DNA from: Leptospira bandrabouensis
GTDB lineage: Bacteria > Spirochaetota > Leptospiria > Leptospirales > Leptospiraceae
Length of the DNA stretch: 64,000 nucleotides
Assembly (NCBI RefSeq): GCF_004770905.1
Contig: NZ_RQHT01000014.1
Coordinates: forward strand, 1,426,001 to 1,490,000
Direction: 5' to 3'
Below are positions 35,572 through 46,302 of this stretch, one piece after another. The position numbers and the translations under genes were made by a program. The notes beneath the pieces were generated by a model. The model did no database searches and was not told the origin of the DNA. It was given only the letters and a program-made list of their open reading frames with translations. How positions within the stretch are numbered: the stretch's first letter is position 1; every line of letters begins with the position of its first letter.

Positions 35572-38500
35572 TCAATCATTGTCCTGATTGGTAACAGATA
35601 CATTTTGCAAAGATTCTCCGTTAAATCCACTCCCTCCCCCACTAAGGGAACCAAATAGAATCGAATAAACCAAATTTCCATCCACAAGAAAATCATCCAC
35701 TCCTGTGAGGACTACGTTTTGGTAGGTATTCCAATCACTCGATGTAAAAACCAAACTAGAAACGGAACTGGTCCCTTCGGCCACATTGGAACTGGAAACC
35801 GGTATGGTGACATTGGAGGTGGGTCTTGCACGCAGACGAACTTGGAATCGGGATTGGCCACCAATTTCCGTAGTGACTAGGTTAGGTGATGTGACAAGGC
35901 CACCAGAACTATTGGCGGATGTCCCGCAGGCATTCATGGGATTGGGATCCGTACAAGGAACTATATCGTAAATGTAATTGATATGAGTGGCAGAGATCGA
36001 TAAAGGAGTGAGGGCACTGTAAATTGCCGAAGGAGTAAATCCAGTTCCTGTTTCCCCAGAGGTGACCACAGAAGCGATCGTATAACTCACATCACCCACT
36101 GCTGCTGTGTCGAGTCCTGTCACAGTCACCAGTTGGCCCGTACCAAAATTACTTGGGGTGAAGGTAAGAGGGGCTGTTGGAAAACTCACAAGTCCACCAG
36201 GTGTAGTGTTAAAGTTCACGGTAATGTTGGTTGTGGGTTGAGAATCTAAATGGATATAGAACTCAGAGGATGCACCTGATTGGGAAGTGATGACAGTGGC
36301 AGGTGTAAATCCAGAACTTGTGATTCCAGCACTATCGTTATCATTCAAAGTAAGCATCGGATAATTCGATGATGGATAGGGATTCACTCCATTATAAAAT
36401 CCATCAGTCGAAGAAAGGACACCGACAACAATCGCACAAGATACGTTCCCATCATCAACGGCATCATCATTAGGAGTCACAGTGATTGTGTTATGTGCCC
36501 CGATGGTATTCCAATTGGCACTCGTGATGGTAAGAGAACTTGTAGAGAGAGTAAATTGAGGAACACTTGGTGCCGCAATCAACTGGCAAGGGAATGTGGT
36601 TGTTACCGAAATGGGAACAGTCACGTCGTCTGTCGGTGTTTGGCTGAGAAGCACATAAATAGGGAAGGCAGCAGAGTTTTCGGCTCTTGTCATATTTGTG
36701 GGAGTGACAACAGTCACAGGATTTTCCGATGTGCTATAGTTGACAAGGTTAGCTGTGTCGCCTGTGCTTCCCACAAAACTTACATACCATGAAGGCATAG
36801 AACCAGTTTCTGTTCCATTGACTGTCACTGAATAACTCACGTTACCATCACTTAAGGCATCGGACACACCTTGGATTTCGACTGGAATGGATGTACTCCA
36901 ATTGGTTTCATCAAAGATATATTGTTTGGAACTAACGGGTGTTCCTCCATCATTGATCCTACCTTCTGTGGGATCAGAAGTGGTCAAGGTAACTGTCACT
37001 TGGTTTCCTGGAATGGGGCGACTTCCCAGCCGCAAACTATACATCGCCGATTGCCCAGCTTCTGTGGTAAAGTAAGGTTGTCCTGAATCCAAAGTGAATA
37101 AAATACTGGGAGAAGGATTGTCATCATCGGTAATGTTAATGGTGATGTCAGAAGGATTCATTCCTTCATAATCTGTTCCCGATCCTGTGATGGCACCGAG
37201 TGTCAGTGTATGAGTTCTTGTATTGGTTTCATTGATAGAATCATTTACGATAGAGATAGTCACCGTTTGGGTTGTGGAATAATTGGATTGATTGAAAGTC
37301 AAACTGGCAGGGGAAAAAGTATACTGCACAGTGTCAGGTAAGTTAAAAGTTTCCCCTGAGATCGGGATGGTAACAGAACCCGTGGCACAAGCCGATAAAT
37401 TTCCAGGAGTATCACAGGGTGCGGAATTCAAACGAACTGTAAAGGTTCCATCACTTCCCCCTTCGGTAAGGTTTAGCGTTGTGGAGGATATGGTAAATCC
37501 TACGGTATCATTGTCTGTGATAGTAACCACCAAATCACCGCTAGCTTCTGTATAACCAGGAAGTGCACCTGTGGGATAAAGTCCAGTGAAGTAGGAACCA
37601 CTTGCTTGTGGGATATGAATGGTGACGGGAATGTTTCCATCATCAAAAGAATCGGCCACGGAACGAATGGTGACTACTTGAGCCACATCCCATCCACTAT
37701 CACTGGTGTTCCCGGAATAATTGGCGACTTGACCGTTTGTGGGTGTAAAGGTAAGAGTTCTGGATGCGGCCACACCAGAAGAACTATTGAGAAGAACTGC
37801 TTCTGTTCCATCAGAAGCGGTGATAGGTCCAATGGTGACATTGGCATTTGGTTTTAAGGAAAGACGGATTTCGAAGGTTATGGTGGAGGTTCCGTTTTCG
37901 ACCATAGAAGATGCGGATAAGTTTTGGATACGGACCAACGGTTCATTGCTATCCGTATTGATGGCAGTGACTGCAGGAATAGATATGGAACTATATTTTG
38001 GATCTGTGGAAACGGAATTTCCAAAGGAAATATTAACATTTTTATCACCATCATCCACTCCATCTAACACGGATGTTATGGTAACTGTTTGTGGAGTGTT
38101 CCAATTTCCCGAAGTAAAACTCAAAGAAGCCGGAGATACAGTAATTTCCGATGTATTGCTGGATGTGATGCTAGGAATGCTAACTGAATTTGTGGGTTCT
38201 GAATTTAAAACGACTGTAAAGGTTTCTGTTGAAGGGGTTCCGTTTTCATGAACCATAAGTCCTCCAACTGGTGTGACCGTAAATCCTGCGGTGTCATCAT
38301 CTGTTACCAAAATGGTAACAGATCCCGGTGGTGATACAGAGTTATACACAGGATCGGCAGACCCACCTGTATCCACAGATCCAAACTGTAAGGTGACAGT
38401 CCTTGTGTCTTCATCAATGGAATTGTTATTCGTGGTAATATTGACATATTGGTCCACATTCCAATTGGCATTGGTAAAAACTAAGTTGGAAGTGTTACTA

Positions 38501-39801
38501 TTGGTGATGGTATGATTTTCTGAAATTCCTGTGAGTGTGACTGTAAAACCGGGAGGAGGTTGGGACAATAGATGGATGGCAAAGGAAAGATTTCCCCCAT
38601 TTTCTGAAATGGTCAAACTACCGGGTGGTGTCAGTACAAATCCAGGAACATCATCATCTGTATTGGTTACAGAAGGAAAAACCGGTCCCGCCAAACCATT
38701 GTAATCCGTATCGGCAGAGGTGGCAGCACCTGTAACAATTGAGACAGTTTTGGAACCATCCACAATATTATCATTTACCCCAGTGACAGTGACTATTTTG
38801 GGAGTGAACCATTCCCCTGGTGCAAAAGTAAGGGAAGAGGGGGAAGCGGTTCCTTCTGAACTGGGTGTGGCAACAATCGAAGGAATGGTCACAGAGTTTG
38901 TCGGTAAAGTATTCATCACCACCCCAAAACTCACAGCACCCCCAGCTTCCGTGGTTGTGAGTCCTGATAAATTAATCACAGTAAAACCTGCGACATCATT
39001 ATCCACATTGGTTCCCGTGATGATGGGGATTGGTTTTCCCATATAAGCAGGATCATTCGAAACGGTGGGATCGGCTGAGATTTGAAAAGTACTATCGTCT
39101 ACACTAAAATCATCCACACCAGTGACAGTCACAGTTTGTGGCACATTCCAATTGTTAGGTGTGAATACAAGTTCTACTGCAGCGACAGTTGCTTCTGTTG
39201 TGTCATTGGAAACAAAATTTCTGATAGTAACATCTTGCATGGGTCTTGTTTGTAAAACATAGGCAATGGTTCCCGTTTCTCCTGTTTCGGATGTAATGAG
39301 TCCCAGTGTAGGACTTGCAGCCACTCCCGAAGTTTCATCATCGGTATTCACAACAAGTAAAACAGGAAGGCCTTGTGCAGAAAATCTAATATCGGAAGTT
39401 AAAGTGGTTCCCAGTTGGACTCTATAGTTTTGATTCCCATCAGCAATTAAATCATCCACACCCGCCAAACGAATGCTTTGTGGTGTATCCCAGTTGTCTT
39501 CTGTAAATTCCAAATATGTTGCAGATAATAATACACCTTCTGTGGAATCAGAGACTGTAATTGGGCCAATTCTCACTGAACTGCTCGGCTCAATGTTCAA
39601 ACGAATTGTGAATTCTGCTTGTCTTCCGTTTTCACTCGTGAATAAAAAATTCGGAGCTTCGTAAATGACAGAACCTTGCCCTGCGGTGGAAAGAAAAAAT
39701 GAACCGAATAACATCTGCAAATTTAACGGTGTTATGGATTGGCAAGAAACGGTGAGAGTGGAAAATACGATAAAAATAGCGGAAATACAGACTCTGAACA
39801 T
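35572..39801 (-). CDS. Giant tandem beta-repeat lipoprotein (Calx-beta-like)
   Basis: This 1409-residue protein has a signal peptide with lipobox LTVSC and then about a dozen repeats of roughly 100 residues. Each repeat contains variants of SPSSLTF, xNWxTPQTVTVTGVDD, a DG...V turn and a closing NTDDD. The acidic DxD ends and beta pattern resemble Calx-beta calcium-binding repeats. Exposed lipoproteins of this kind are usually adhesins or matrix proteins; the role here is inferred. The start at ATG 39801 has AGGGA upstream. Long open frames on the opposite strand within the gene are compositional shadows. Confidence 0.8.
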   Translation of the reverse strand: MFRVCISAIFIVFSTLTVSCQSITPLNLQMLFGSFFLSTAGQGSVIYEAPNFLFTSENGRQAEFTIRLNIEPSSSVRIGPITVSDSTEGVLLSATYLEFTEDNWDTPQSIRLAGVDDLIADGNQNYRVQLGTTLTSDIRFSAQGLPVLLVVNTDDETSGVAASPTLGLITSETGETGTIAYVLQTRPMQDVTIRNFVSNDTTEATVAAVELVFTPNNWNVPQTVTVTGVDDFSVDDSTFQISADPTVSNDPAYMGKPIPIITGTNVDNDVAGFTVINLSGLTTTEAGGAVSFGVVMNTLPTNSVTIPSIVATPSSEGTASPSSLTFAPGEWFTPKIVTVTGVNDNIVDGSKTVSIVTGAATSADTDYNGLAGPVFPSVTNTDDDVPGFVLTPPGSLTISENGGNLSFAIHLLSQPPPGFTVTLTGISENHTITNSNTSNLVFTNANWNVDQYVNITTNNNSIDEDTRTVTLQFGSVDTGGSADPVYNSVSPPGSVTILVTDDDTAGFTVTPVGGLMVHENGTPSTETFTVVLNSEPTNSVSIPSITSSNTSEITVSPASLSFTSGNWNTPQTVTITSVLDGVDDGDKNVNISFGNSVSTDPKYSSISIPAVTAINTDSNEPLVRIQNLSASSMVENGTSTITFEIRLSLKPNANVTIGPITASDGTEAVLLNSSSGVAASRTLTFTPTNGQVANYSGNTSDSGWDVAQVVTIRSVADSFDDGNIPVTIHIPQASGSYFTGLYPTGALPGYTEASGDLVVTITDNDTVGFTISSTTLNLTEGGSDGTFTVRLNSAPCDTPGNLSACATGSVTIPISGETFNLPDTVQYTFSPASLTFNQSNYSTTQTVTISIVNDSINETNTRTHTLTLGAITGSGTDYEGMNPSDITINITDDDNPSPSILFTLDSGQPYFTTEAGQSAMYSLRLGSRPIPGNQVTVTLTTSDPTEGRINDGGTPVSSKQYIFDETNWSTSIPVEIQGVSDALSDGNVSYSVTVNGTETGSMPSWYVSFVGSTGDTANLVNYSTSENPVTVVTPTNMTRAENSAAFPIYVLLSQTPTDDVTVPISVTTTFPCQLIAAPSVPQFTLSTSSLTITSANWNTIGAHNTITVTPNDDAVDDGNVSCAIVVGVLSSTDGFYNGVNPYPSSNYPMLTLNDNDSAGITSSGFTPATVITSQSGASSEFYIHLDSQPTTNITVNFNTTPGGLVSFPTAPLTFTPSNFGTGQLVTVTGLDTAAVGDVSYTIASVVTSGETGTGFTPSAIYSALTPLSISATHINYIYDIVPCTDPNPMNACGTSANSSGGLVTSPNLVTTEIGGQSRFQVRLRARPTSNVTIPVSSSNVAEGTSSVSSLVFTSSDWNTYQNVVLTGVDDFLVDGNLVYSILFGSLSGGGSGFNGESLQNVSVTNQDND

Positions 39802-39814
39802 GATTCCCTTTTAT

Positions 39815-39859
39815 TCTCGTATGAACCCCATTAGGGTTCTCCCTCTATATATTACGAGA
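39815..39859. promoter_or_regulatory. Nested inverted repeats between the repeat lipoprotein and the CoA transferase
   Basis: TCTCGTA (39815-39821) with TACGAGA (39853-39859) encloses GAACCC/GGGTTC (39823-39828 and 39834-39839). The structure lies just upstream of the repeat-lipoprotein ATG (minus strand) in the divergent 108-bp gap. It could be an operator or a 5'-UTR stem-loop controlling that large gene. Confidence 0.4.
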
Positions 39860-39909
39860 AAAATAGCTTAAATTTATAAAAAATTTCTAGGAAATGCAAT
39901 AAAACCCAA

Positions 39910-41103
39910 ATGAGCCAAAACCAAAATCAATCCTCTAAAGGACCACTTGCTGGTGTAAAAGTAGTCGATCTTTCTTTGCTTCTTCCAGGCCCTCTTTGTT
40001 CGCAACATTTAGCGGACATGGGAGCCGAAGTGATCAAAATTGAAAACCCGAGAGCCTATGATGGTTCTCGTGCGATGTTCAAAGGCAAAACTGGTTATCC
40101 CGCTTTATATATGATGTTAAATCGAAATAAAAAAGCGATCACACTGAATCTAAAACGAGACCAAGCCAAAGAAATTCTTTTTAAACTATTAGAAGATGCA
40201 GACATCTTACTCGAAGGATTTCGTCCCGATGGAATGGATAAGATGGGAATAGGTTATGATGTCTTAAAAGAAAAATTTCCACGTTTGATTTACTGTGGAA
40301 TTTCTGGCTACGGAATCTCGGGTAAATACGTAGACTTTGCCGGACATGATTTGAATTATTTAGCGATCTCAGGAGTCCTTGACCAAACAGGAAATCCTCC
40401 AAGGCCTGCTGGTTTCCAATTGGCAGATGTGGGTGGAGGAACTCTCACTGCACTTTCTGCGATCCTTGCTGCACTTTATTATAGAGAAAAAACAGGGAAA
40501 GGTCAAAGGATTGATATTTCAATGACAGATGCCTCTCTCCAATTTCTTTCGTTATACGGTGGAATTTTATCTGCTTCAGAAAAATCTCCTGAAGCTGGAA
40601 ACGATATTTTATCTGGTAAATTACCAAACTATAATGTGTATGAAACCAAAGAAGGAAGGTATGTGGCTCTTGGTGCCTTAGAGGATATGTTCTTCCAAAC
40701 TTTTTTACGAGCTGCAGGAATGGAAAACTTAACCAAAGACCATCCGATGAATGAAGAAAATATTCCGGTCATCAAACAAAAGTTAAATGAATATTTTAAA
40801 TCTAAAACCTATTCCGATTTACAACCTATCTTCGATAATACAGATGCTTGTCTATCACCGATTCTTAATATGAAGGAAGTTTCGGAAGATCCACATATGA
40901 AAGATCGTGGGATGGTCATTGAAAGAAACCACCCTAAATACGGTCCCATTTTACAATTTGGATCTCCGTTTCATTTTTCAGAGACACCTTTTGTGTATAG
41001 AAATGACCCACCAGAACATGGGGAACATACCGAAGAAATTTTGGCTGGTTTGGGGTTTGGAAAGGATAAAATTGCGGAGTTTAAAAAAGACCGGGTGGTG
41101 TAA
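39910..41103 (+). CDS. CaiB/BaiF-family CoA transferase
   Basis: This type III CoA transferase of 397 residues has the LPGPLCSQHLADMGAEVIKIE N-terminal region, EGFRPDGMDKMGIGYD, and the catalytic Asp in FQLADVGGGTL (Asp173). The layout is close to alpha-methylacyl-CoA racemase, which uses the same fold; either transferase or racemase activity is possible. It stands alone; the next gene starts 75 bp downstream. The ATG at 39910 has no strong Shine-Dalgarno but fits the family N-terminus. Confidence 0.88.
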   Translation: MSQNQNQSSKGPLAGVKVVDLSLLLPGPLCSQHLADMGAEVIKIENPRAYDGSRAMFKGKTGYPALYMMLNRNKKAITLNLKRDQAKEILFKLLEDADILLEGFRPDGMDKMGIGYDVLKEKFPRLIYCGISGYGISGKYVDFAGHDLNYLAISGVLDQTGNPPRPAGFQLADVGGGTLTALSAILAALYYREKTGKGQRIDISMTDASLQFLSLYGGILSASEKSPEAGNDILSGKLPNYNVYETKEGRYVALGALEDMFFQTFLRAAGMENLTKDHPMNEENIPVIKQKLNEYFKSKTYSDLQPIFDNTDACLSPILNMKEVSEDPHMKDRGMVIERNHPKYGPILQFGSPFHFSETPFVYRNDPPEHGEHTEEILAGLGFGKDKIAEFKKDRVV

Positions 41104-41178
41104 CAGCTCCCTTGATTTTTTTTCGTAATTTCTTTATTTTGTCCCAGGGGGGAGGTAAACTCTCCCTTAAGTTACAAT

Positions 41179-42270
41179 ATGAAGTTATTACAAATCTCAG
41201 ACCTCCACCTTTCCCAAAATTCCCCCGAGGAAAAGACTTATTCCCTTTCCGTTTTACGGGAAATTTTACAAACAGCTAAGTCTACAAAATGTGATAGAAT
41301 TCTTATTTGTGGAGATCTTTTTAATACCTTTCCTGATTTAGAAGGTTTACGTTCTGATTTTCTAAAGGAAGTATCAGCTTATTCAGGTTTGATTTATTTT
41401 CTTCCGGGGAATCATGAAATTCTCGAGAAAAAAAGAAATAGCAACCGTTATGCGGATTATGATTGGTCCCCCAAAATCAAAGTTTTGGACGTAACTCCTT
41501 ATTTTTTATTTGAAGATGATGGAATCGAATTTTTATCCATTCCTCACCAAGAAAACTATTCGGAATTGTTACTTTCGCCTCCACCTACTAAAAAAACAAA
41601 ACTTCGGATTGGCCTTGCTCATGGAACTGTTTCTGGTATGAGTTTTTCTGGTCTTAGTGAGGAAGAAGAAGAGGGTGGATCCTATTTAGATCCAAATTTA
41701 ATTCAAAGTTTGGGTTTGGATTATCTTGCAATCGGACATCTCCATAAAGCTCGTAAAGGATCTGTTGGTAAATGTGACATTGGTTATGCGGGGTCTTCTC
41801 GTGTTTGGCGAAAAGGGGAGTTTGGGCAAAGAGGAGGGATCCTTCTTCATATCGATGGTAACCAAATTACCAAGGAATCTGTTTTTTGGAAATCAGCTGG
41901 TGAATATAGAGAAATCATAGTTTCTTTGGATACAGAAGGAAAACCAGAGGAGAGTATCGAATCCTATTTGAAAGGTACAAATCCGAATGATTGGATTGTG
42001 TTTCGATTTGTTGGTTATGTAGATTCGATGTCGGAAAAACAAAAATTTCAAGAAACAGTTCTTCGCGATTGGAAATCCAAATTTCGAATTTTGGAATTTG
42101 ATCCCGATGAATCCCAAATCACTGTTTTCCAACACCTTTCTGAAAATGAATTTGTAAAACAGTTTTTGGATAAAATGAACGAAAGAAAAGAACAAATGGA
42201 TCCTTTGCTTTGGCGGCAAACTCGTGTTACAGGCATTCGATTGATTTTAGAAGGAAAAAAAGGCCGATGA
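41179..42270 (+). CDS. Metallophosphoesterase, SbcD/YhaO-like exonuclease
   Basis: The 363-residue protein has the full Mre11-type metal pattern: QISDLHLSQ, CGDLFNT, LPGNHEI, LAHGTVSG and IGHLHKA. The C-terminal 120 residues are a capping region. It is 4 bp overlapped by an ATPase gene (ATGA), and the pair resembles yhaO-yhaN of Bacillus more than sbcD-sbcC, because the ATPase has membrane helices. It is likely to act as a DNA end-processing nuclease subunit; this is inference from the family and pairing. Confidence 0.87.
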   Translation: MKLLQISDLHLSQNSPEEKTYSLSVLREILQTAKSTKCDRILICGDLFNTFPDLEGLRSDFLKEVSAYSGLIYFLPGNHEILEKKRNSNRYADYDWSPKIKVLDVTPYFLFEDDGIEFLSIPHQENYSELLLSPPPTKKTKLRIGLAHGTVSGMSFSGLSEEEEEGGSYLDPNLIQSLGLDYLAIGHLHKARKGSVGKCDIGYAGSSRVWRKGEFGQRGGILLHIDGNQITKESVFWKSAGEYREIIVSLDTEGKPEESIESYLKGTNPNDWIVFRFVGYVDSMSEKQKFQETVLRDWKSKFRILEFDPDESQITVFQHLSENEFVKQFLDKMNERKEQMDPLLWRQTRVTGIRLILEGKKGR

Positions 42271-44576
42271 AACTAAAAATAGAAAACTTCGGTATCTTTT
42301 CCAAAAAAGAATTTCCTATTGAAAAAGTGACTGTATTTACAGGGCCAAACGAATCTGGAAAAACAACGATCCTGGATGCTTTTGTATCAGCACTTGTCAA
42401 AGTGGTAGGAAGTACAAAGTATGGTGCTCTTCTCAATGCGAGATACAAAGCGGATAGAAATTCTGATTTAGGAATTCCTAAACTTTCCCTTTCTCAAAAT
42501 TTATATTTAAACTCACTTGTGATTAGGGAAGGGAATATGGATGTGGGATCAGAAAAAGAACTGATCAGCACCATCGAACAAACCATATTTGATAGCGGAT
42601 ACAACCCGTCCCAACTGAAAGAACAAGTAGAACAACTTTCCGCAAAATCAGGAACTAGGAAATCAGCAAAGGATTGGAATTTGGCTTTGGTCGAATTAAA
42701 TACCGCCAAACAAAAGTTTGATGCATCAGAGTCCAATTTAAATAGGATTTCTGCACAATTTGTTAATTTACCACAATTAGAGACGGAACGTCAAAAAATA
42801 AAACAAGAATTGTCGGACACTGATGCGGAACAAACCAAATTACAATCGAAACTTCTAGATTTGAAAGAAGCAGAGCAACATAATGAAGCAGATCGTGTAT
42901 ATAGCCAACTATTACAATGGGAAACAATAGAGTCGCAGTCCAAACAAGAAGATAAAATTCTTAAATCAGGTTGGGATCAAAAATCCAAACAGTTAGATGG
43001 AGAACTCAAATCACTTGAACAAAAACAAAGTTTATCCAAAGAGAGACTTTCTGATTTAGAATCCAAATTAGAAACTTCTTCAAACCAAAAAAAACAGATC
43101 GAACAAAAATCAAAAAAGTTAGAATCCTATTTTGATTTTTTTGAAACTTGGAAACAAACGATTCGAAAGTTTCAGGAAGAATCTCCTGTGATTAAAAAAA
43201 TATCTTGGAAACCATATTACAAAAGTTTGGCTATTGTTTCGGGTATTTCTGGTTTATTTTCTCTCATACTTTCATTTTTTTCTGATTTAGGAGTATGGAT
43301 TTACTTCCTCCCCTTTTTATTTTTTGGAGCATTGCTATTTTTTGTTTTAAGTCCTAAAGACATTCAAACGGAACGGGATGAAGCACAGTGGAACCAAATG
43401 GTGAGCCGGATTGCAACCGAAATGGAAACTAAAACTTTAGGAGAATGGAAACCCGATTCCTTAAGTATGGAATCCTTATCTCTTAGTTTCCAAAGGTATG
43501 AAAGGGAATATACAAAACAGAAACTAGAATCGGAAAATATGGTGACTGCGATCACAAATATTGAAGAAGAAGTTTCAAGATTGCGAATTGAAGATAAAAA
43601 ACTCAGTGAAGCCATTTCAGAAAAAGAGAAGGAATTGGCCAGTGTATGGCGAGAGGCAGGAGTTCAGTCTTTATCAGAACTTTCTGAATTATATGTTCAA
43701 ATCCGTTTGAAAGCGGAGAAGTTAAGAACTCTCGAAGAAACCTTAAAACTTGAATCTAAAAAGTGGGGAACACAAGATTTAAACGAGTTAAAACTGAAAC
43801 TGAAGGACAAACTGGTCGATTGGGAGAAAAAAGGGATCTCAAAATTATTTTCTTCAGAGGATCGTACCACCAAACAGAGATTAGAAAATGAAATTCAATC
43901 ACTAACGGAAAAAATCCGTAATTTAGAAAGAACCTTGGTGGAGTTGGAAAAAAAATTAGAGACAGGGAAAGCAGTTTTGGAATCTCAAATGGTGCCAGCG
44001 CAAAAAGAATGGGAACAATCAAAACGCGATCTAGAAGCCAAAGAAAAAAGAAAAAACGATTTAGATATTAACTTCCAAGCACTAGAAGTTTTGTCTGAGG
44101 TTTTCTCTGAGATGCAAGCAGAGAGTACGGACAAAATGTCCTCCCTTGTGAAATCTTTGCAGACTAGAATGGATGCATTAAGAGGATCTCTTCCCACAAA
44201 ACAAATCCAATGGAATGGATTTTCGGATGAAATCCAAATCAGCTCCGGTCCGACACAAGAAAATTTGGTATTTGGAAATCTTTCTACTGGAACCAAAGAA
44301 CAAATTTCCTATGTATTACGTTTGGAATATGCGTTTCGGATCGGTAAACAATTTAACTTACCCTATCTCTTGTTAGATGAACCTTTCCGTCATATGGACG
44401 TTACTAGAAGGGATGCGGCACTTACATACACACTACAATGTATATCTAGTGCGGAAGAGGATTGGAAGGTAGTATTTTTTAGTTTTGATAGTGAACTTGT
44501 ATCCAAAATCAAAGAATTGGCAGAGGGGTTTGGTCTCCCCTGCCAAATTCATGATTTGACTAAACCAATTTCTTAG
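42267..44576 (+). CDS. SMC-like ATPase with central membrane segment (YhaN-like)
   Basis: The 769-residue protein has the P-loop GPNESGKTT (about 26-34), long coiled coils, and the C-terminal signature and Walker B region [14 protein letters not shown] and [12 protein letters not shown]. Between the coils lie two hydrophobic helices (about residues 321-361; LIYFL-type stretches), so it is probably membrane-attached. SbcC lacks such helices, whereas YhaN-like proteins have them. It begins at ATG 42267 overlapping the nuclease gene, and its 3' end overlaps the convergent tpx by 17 bp. A frame reaching 42210 with a TTG is rejected. Confidence 0.85.
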   Translation: MKLKIENFGIFSKKEFPIEKVTVFTGPNESGKTTILDAFVSALVKVVGSTKYGALLNARYKADRNSDLGIPKLSLSQNLYLNSLVIREGNMDVGSEKELISTIEQTIFDSGYNPSQLKEQVEQLSAKSGTRKSAKDWNLALVELNTAKQKFDASESNLNRISAQFVNLPQLETERQKIKQELSDTDAEQTKLQSKLLDLKEAEQHNEADRVYSQLLQWETIESQSKQEDKILKSGWDQKSKQLDGELKSLEQKQSLSKERLSDLESKLETSSNQKKQIEQKSKKLESYFDFFETWKQTIRKFQEESPVIKKISWKPYYKSLAIVSGISGLFSLILSFFSDLGVWIYFLPFLFFGALLFFVLSPKDIQTERDEAQWNQMVSRIATEMETKTLGEWKPDSLSMESLSLSFQRYEREYTKQKLESENMVTAITNIEEEVSRLRIEDKKLSEAISEKEKELASVWREAGVQSLSELSELYVQIRLKAEKLRTLEETLKLESKKWGTQDLNELKLKLKDKLVDWEKKGISKLFSSEDRTTKQRLENEIQSLTEKIRNLERTLVELEKKLETGKAVLESQMVPAQKEWEQSKRDLEAKEKRKNDLDINFQALEVLSEVFSEMQAESTDKMSSLVKSLQTRMDALRGSLPTKQIQWNGFSDEIQISSGPTQENLVFGNLSTGTKEQISYVLRLEYAFRIGKQFNLPYLLLDEPFRHMDVTRRDAALTYTLQCISSAEEDWKVVFFSFDSELVSKIKELAEGFGLPCQIHDLTKPIS

Positions 44577-45075
44577 CTTCCGCAAGAACAGTATCGTAAT
44601 TCGGTTCACTTCCGATTTCCGGTACAAGTTCCGTATAACGAATGATATCGTCTTTATCCACTACAAATACGGCTCGTGCGGAAAGTCCTGCCAGTGGGCC
44701 TCCAGCAATATGAGTTCCGTAATTTTTGGAAAAAGAAAAATCTTTGAACTGAGAACCTGTGATTAAGTTTTTAGAATCGATTCCTTCTGTGGAACAAAAA
44801 CGTTTCATTGCAAACGGTAAGTCACCAGAGATGATGAGAGTTGTAATTCCATCTTCTTTGGCTGCTCTTTCGTTAAACTTTTTAGTTTCGAGAGCACAAA
44901 CTGCTGTATCCAAACTCGGAACTGCCACAAGGATTTTTACCTTACCTGCTAGGTCTTTTAATGTAAGGTCACCTAGGTCTTGTTTGGCGACTCGGAAGTC
45001 AGGAGCTTTATCTCCCGGTTGGGGAAGGTTTCCTTCGAGGGGGACGGGATTTCCTTTGAGTGTTACTTGGGCCAT
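44560..45075 (-). CDS. tpx: Thiol peroxidase
   Basis: This atypical 2-Cys peroxiredoxin reduces hydrogen peroxide and alkyl hydroperoxides with thioredoxin. The 171-residue protein shows the peroxidatic Cys60 in [12 protein letters not shown] and the resolving Cys94 in KRFCSTEG, the usual spacing for Tpx, plus the N-terminal [12 protein letters not shown]. The start at ATG 45075 has a strong AGGAG. It overlaps the 3' end of the convergent ATPase gene. Adjacent genes give no regulatory clue. Confidence 0.96.
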   Translation of the reverse strand: MAQVTLKGNPVPLEGNLPQPGDKAPDFRVAKQDLGDLTLKDLAGKVKILVAVPSLDTAVCALETKKFNERAAKEDGITTLIISGDLPFAMKRFCSTEGIDSKNLITGSQFKDFSFSKNYGTHIAGGPLAGLSARAVFVVDKDDIIRYTELVPEIGSEPNYDTVLAEAKKLV

Positions 45076-45109
45076 TGTTATCTCCTTTTTTTAGACTAAT
45101 TCTAATCTT

Positions 45110-46243
45110 TTAAAGAATCGATTCTTCGGGAAGGATTTTTTCCATCCAAAGCAAAGATTCCGCAAGTTCGCCTTTTTTGATGGTTTCACTGAGATGACGG
45201 ACTCGGTCCAAAAGCCAAGTTGGAGAAAGATCGGTGATCTCTTCAAACGCTTGTAATTCTTCTTTATTTAAGGTACCATCAAAGGAAGAACAAAGGGCGA
45301 ATATGGCGATAGGCCATTTTTGTTCTTCGACAGATAACTTTTGAAAAGAATCCACAAATGCAGGCCAATCATCTAATTCTCTTAAATTATCTTTTTGGGG
45401 CAATAAACCAATGAGTCCAAATAACAAATATTCAAAGTTAGGATGAAACGTTTTTGTAAAAACAATGGAAAGTGCAACTGCACGAACACTTGATTCTATA
45501 AATATTACATTTCTTTTTTTAGATTTGATTTTTAACATTATGGCATCGGATAACTTTCTTGTGATGATCCGTTTTCGTAGCTCATATAAAATCCAATAGG
45601 TGGTTAAACTATCCCAAATCCCTGTCACGGGACCTGAAATATATTCAATTAAAAACCGAATTCCTGTCCTTCCTAAAAAAACCTTTAATAGAAGTTTGGC
45701 GGAAATATTAGAAAGGAAAACTTTGCTTTTGTATAAAACAGTCCTAAAGAATAAAGCACGTTCGTTTAGATGTTTATAAGGATCAATTCCATACAATCGG
45801 ATTCTTGGGTCTGGAATTTCTAAAACCAATCGTGCCATCATTCCTGGGATCGGCGTAATGAGTTCTGGTTCTTCGGCCAGTTCAATGTCTGCATACTGTG
45901 CCATTCGATAGGAAAGGTAAAATCCCAATCGAAAGAGAAGATAAAATTCAATGAGTGTGACAAGTGCCAAAAGGAAAACAAATGGAGTTAGGGCCAAAAA
46001 AGAAAGTTTATCCAAAGGCCAAAACTGCAGCGGTGGCAGGTAGGTGGAGAGAAAAACGAAGGTTACCGATGGCAGAAATCCAATCCAAAAGGAATAAAAA
46101 ACTCCCCCAAGTAGGAGGATTTTGGTTTGGGAGGCAAAACTTTGGCCCGAATCTAAGGGTTTTTTTGCTTTGGATTGGATAGAAATAAGAACACGGCGGC
46201 CCCACTGTTCTAAAAAACCCGGTTTGTAACGTTCTATACTCAT
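45110..46243 (-). CDS. Uncharacterised membrane protein
   Basis: No family is recognised. The 377-residue product has two or three hydrophobic helices at about residues 40-120 (LLLGGVFYSFWIGFLPSVTF; FLALTPFVFLLALVTLIEFY) and another hydrophobic helical stretch near 250. A soluble C-terminal region contains a TPR- or EF-hand-like helical segment (SSFDGTLNKEELQAFEEIT). ATG 46243 is preferred over TTG 46255. It is divergent from the desaturase gene by 59 bp and is 34 bp past tpx on the same strand. An EF-hand-like loop (DGTLNKEEL) is only suggestive. Confidence 0.6.
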   Translation of the reverse strand: MSIERYKPGFLEQWGRRVLISIQSKAKKPLDSGQSFASQTKILLLGGVFYSFWIGFLPSVTFVFLSTYLPPLQFWPLDKLSFLALTPFVFLLALVTLIEFYLLFRLGFYLSYRMAQYADIELAEEPELITPIPGMMARLVLEIPDPRIRLYGIDPYKHLNERALFFRTVLYKSKVFLSNISAKLLLKVFLGRTGIRFLIEYISGPVTGIWDSLTTYWILYELRKRIITRKLSDAIMLKIKSKKRNVIFIESSVRAVALSIVFTKTFHPNFEYLLFGLIGLLPQKDNLRELDDWPAFVDSFQKLSVEEQKWPIAIFALCSSFDGTLNKEELQAFEEITDLSPTWLLDRVRHLSETIKKGELAESLLWMEKILPEESIL

Positions 46244-46302
46244 ATTTTTTTGCAACCAGGTACTTGGTTTGGGACTCCCACTCCATGAAACAGGAATTCT
46301 CT

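Noticed and set aside
36493..39871. Several plus-strand open frames inside the repeat lipoprotein gene, up to 170 residues
   Set aside because: They lie opposite a clearly coding repeat gene, have no ribosome-binding sites and look like shadows of the repeats' composition.
41142..41170. GGGAG/CTCCC hairpin before the SbcD-like gene as a terminator
   Set aside because: The stem is only five base pairs with no T-run after it, and it could equally be the ribosome-binding region.
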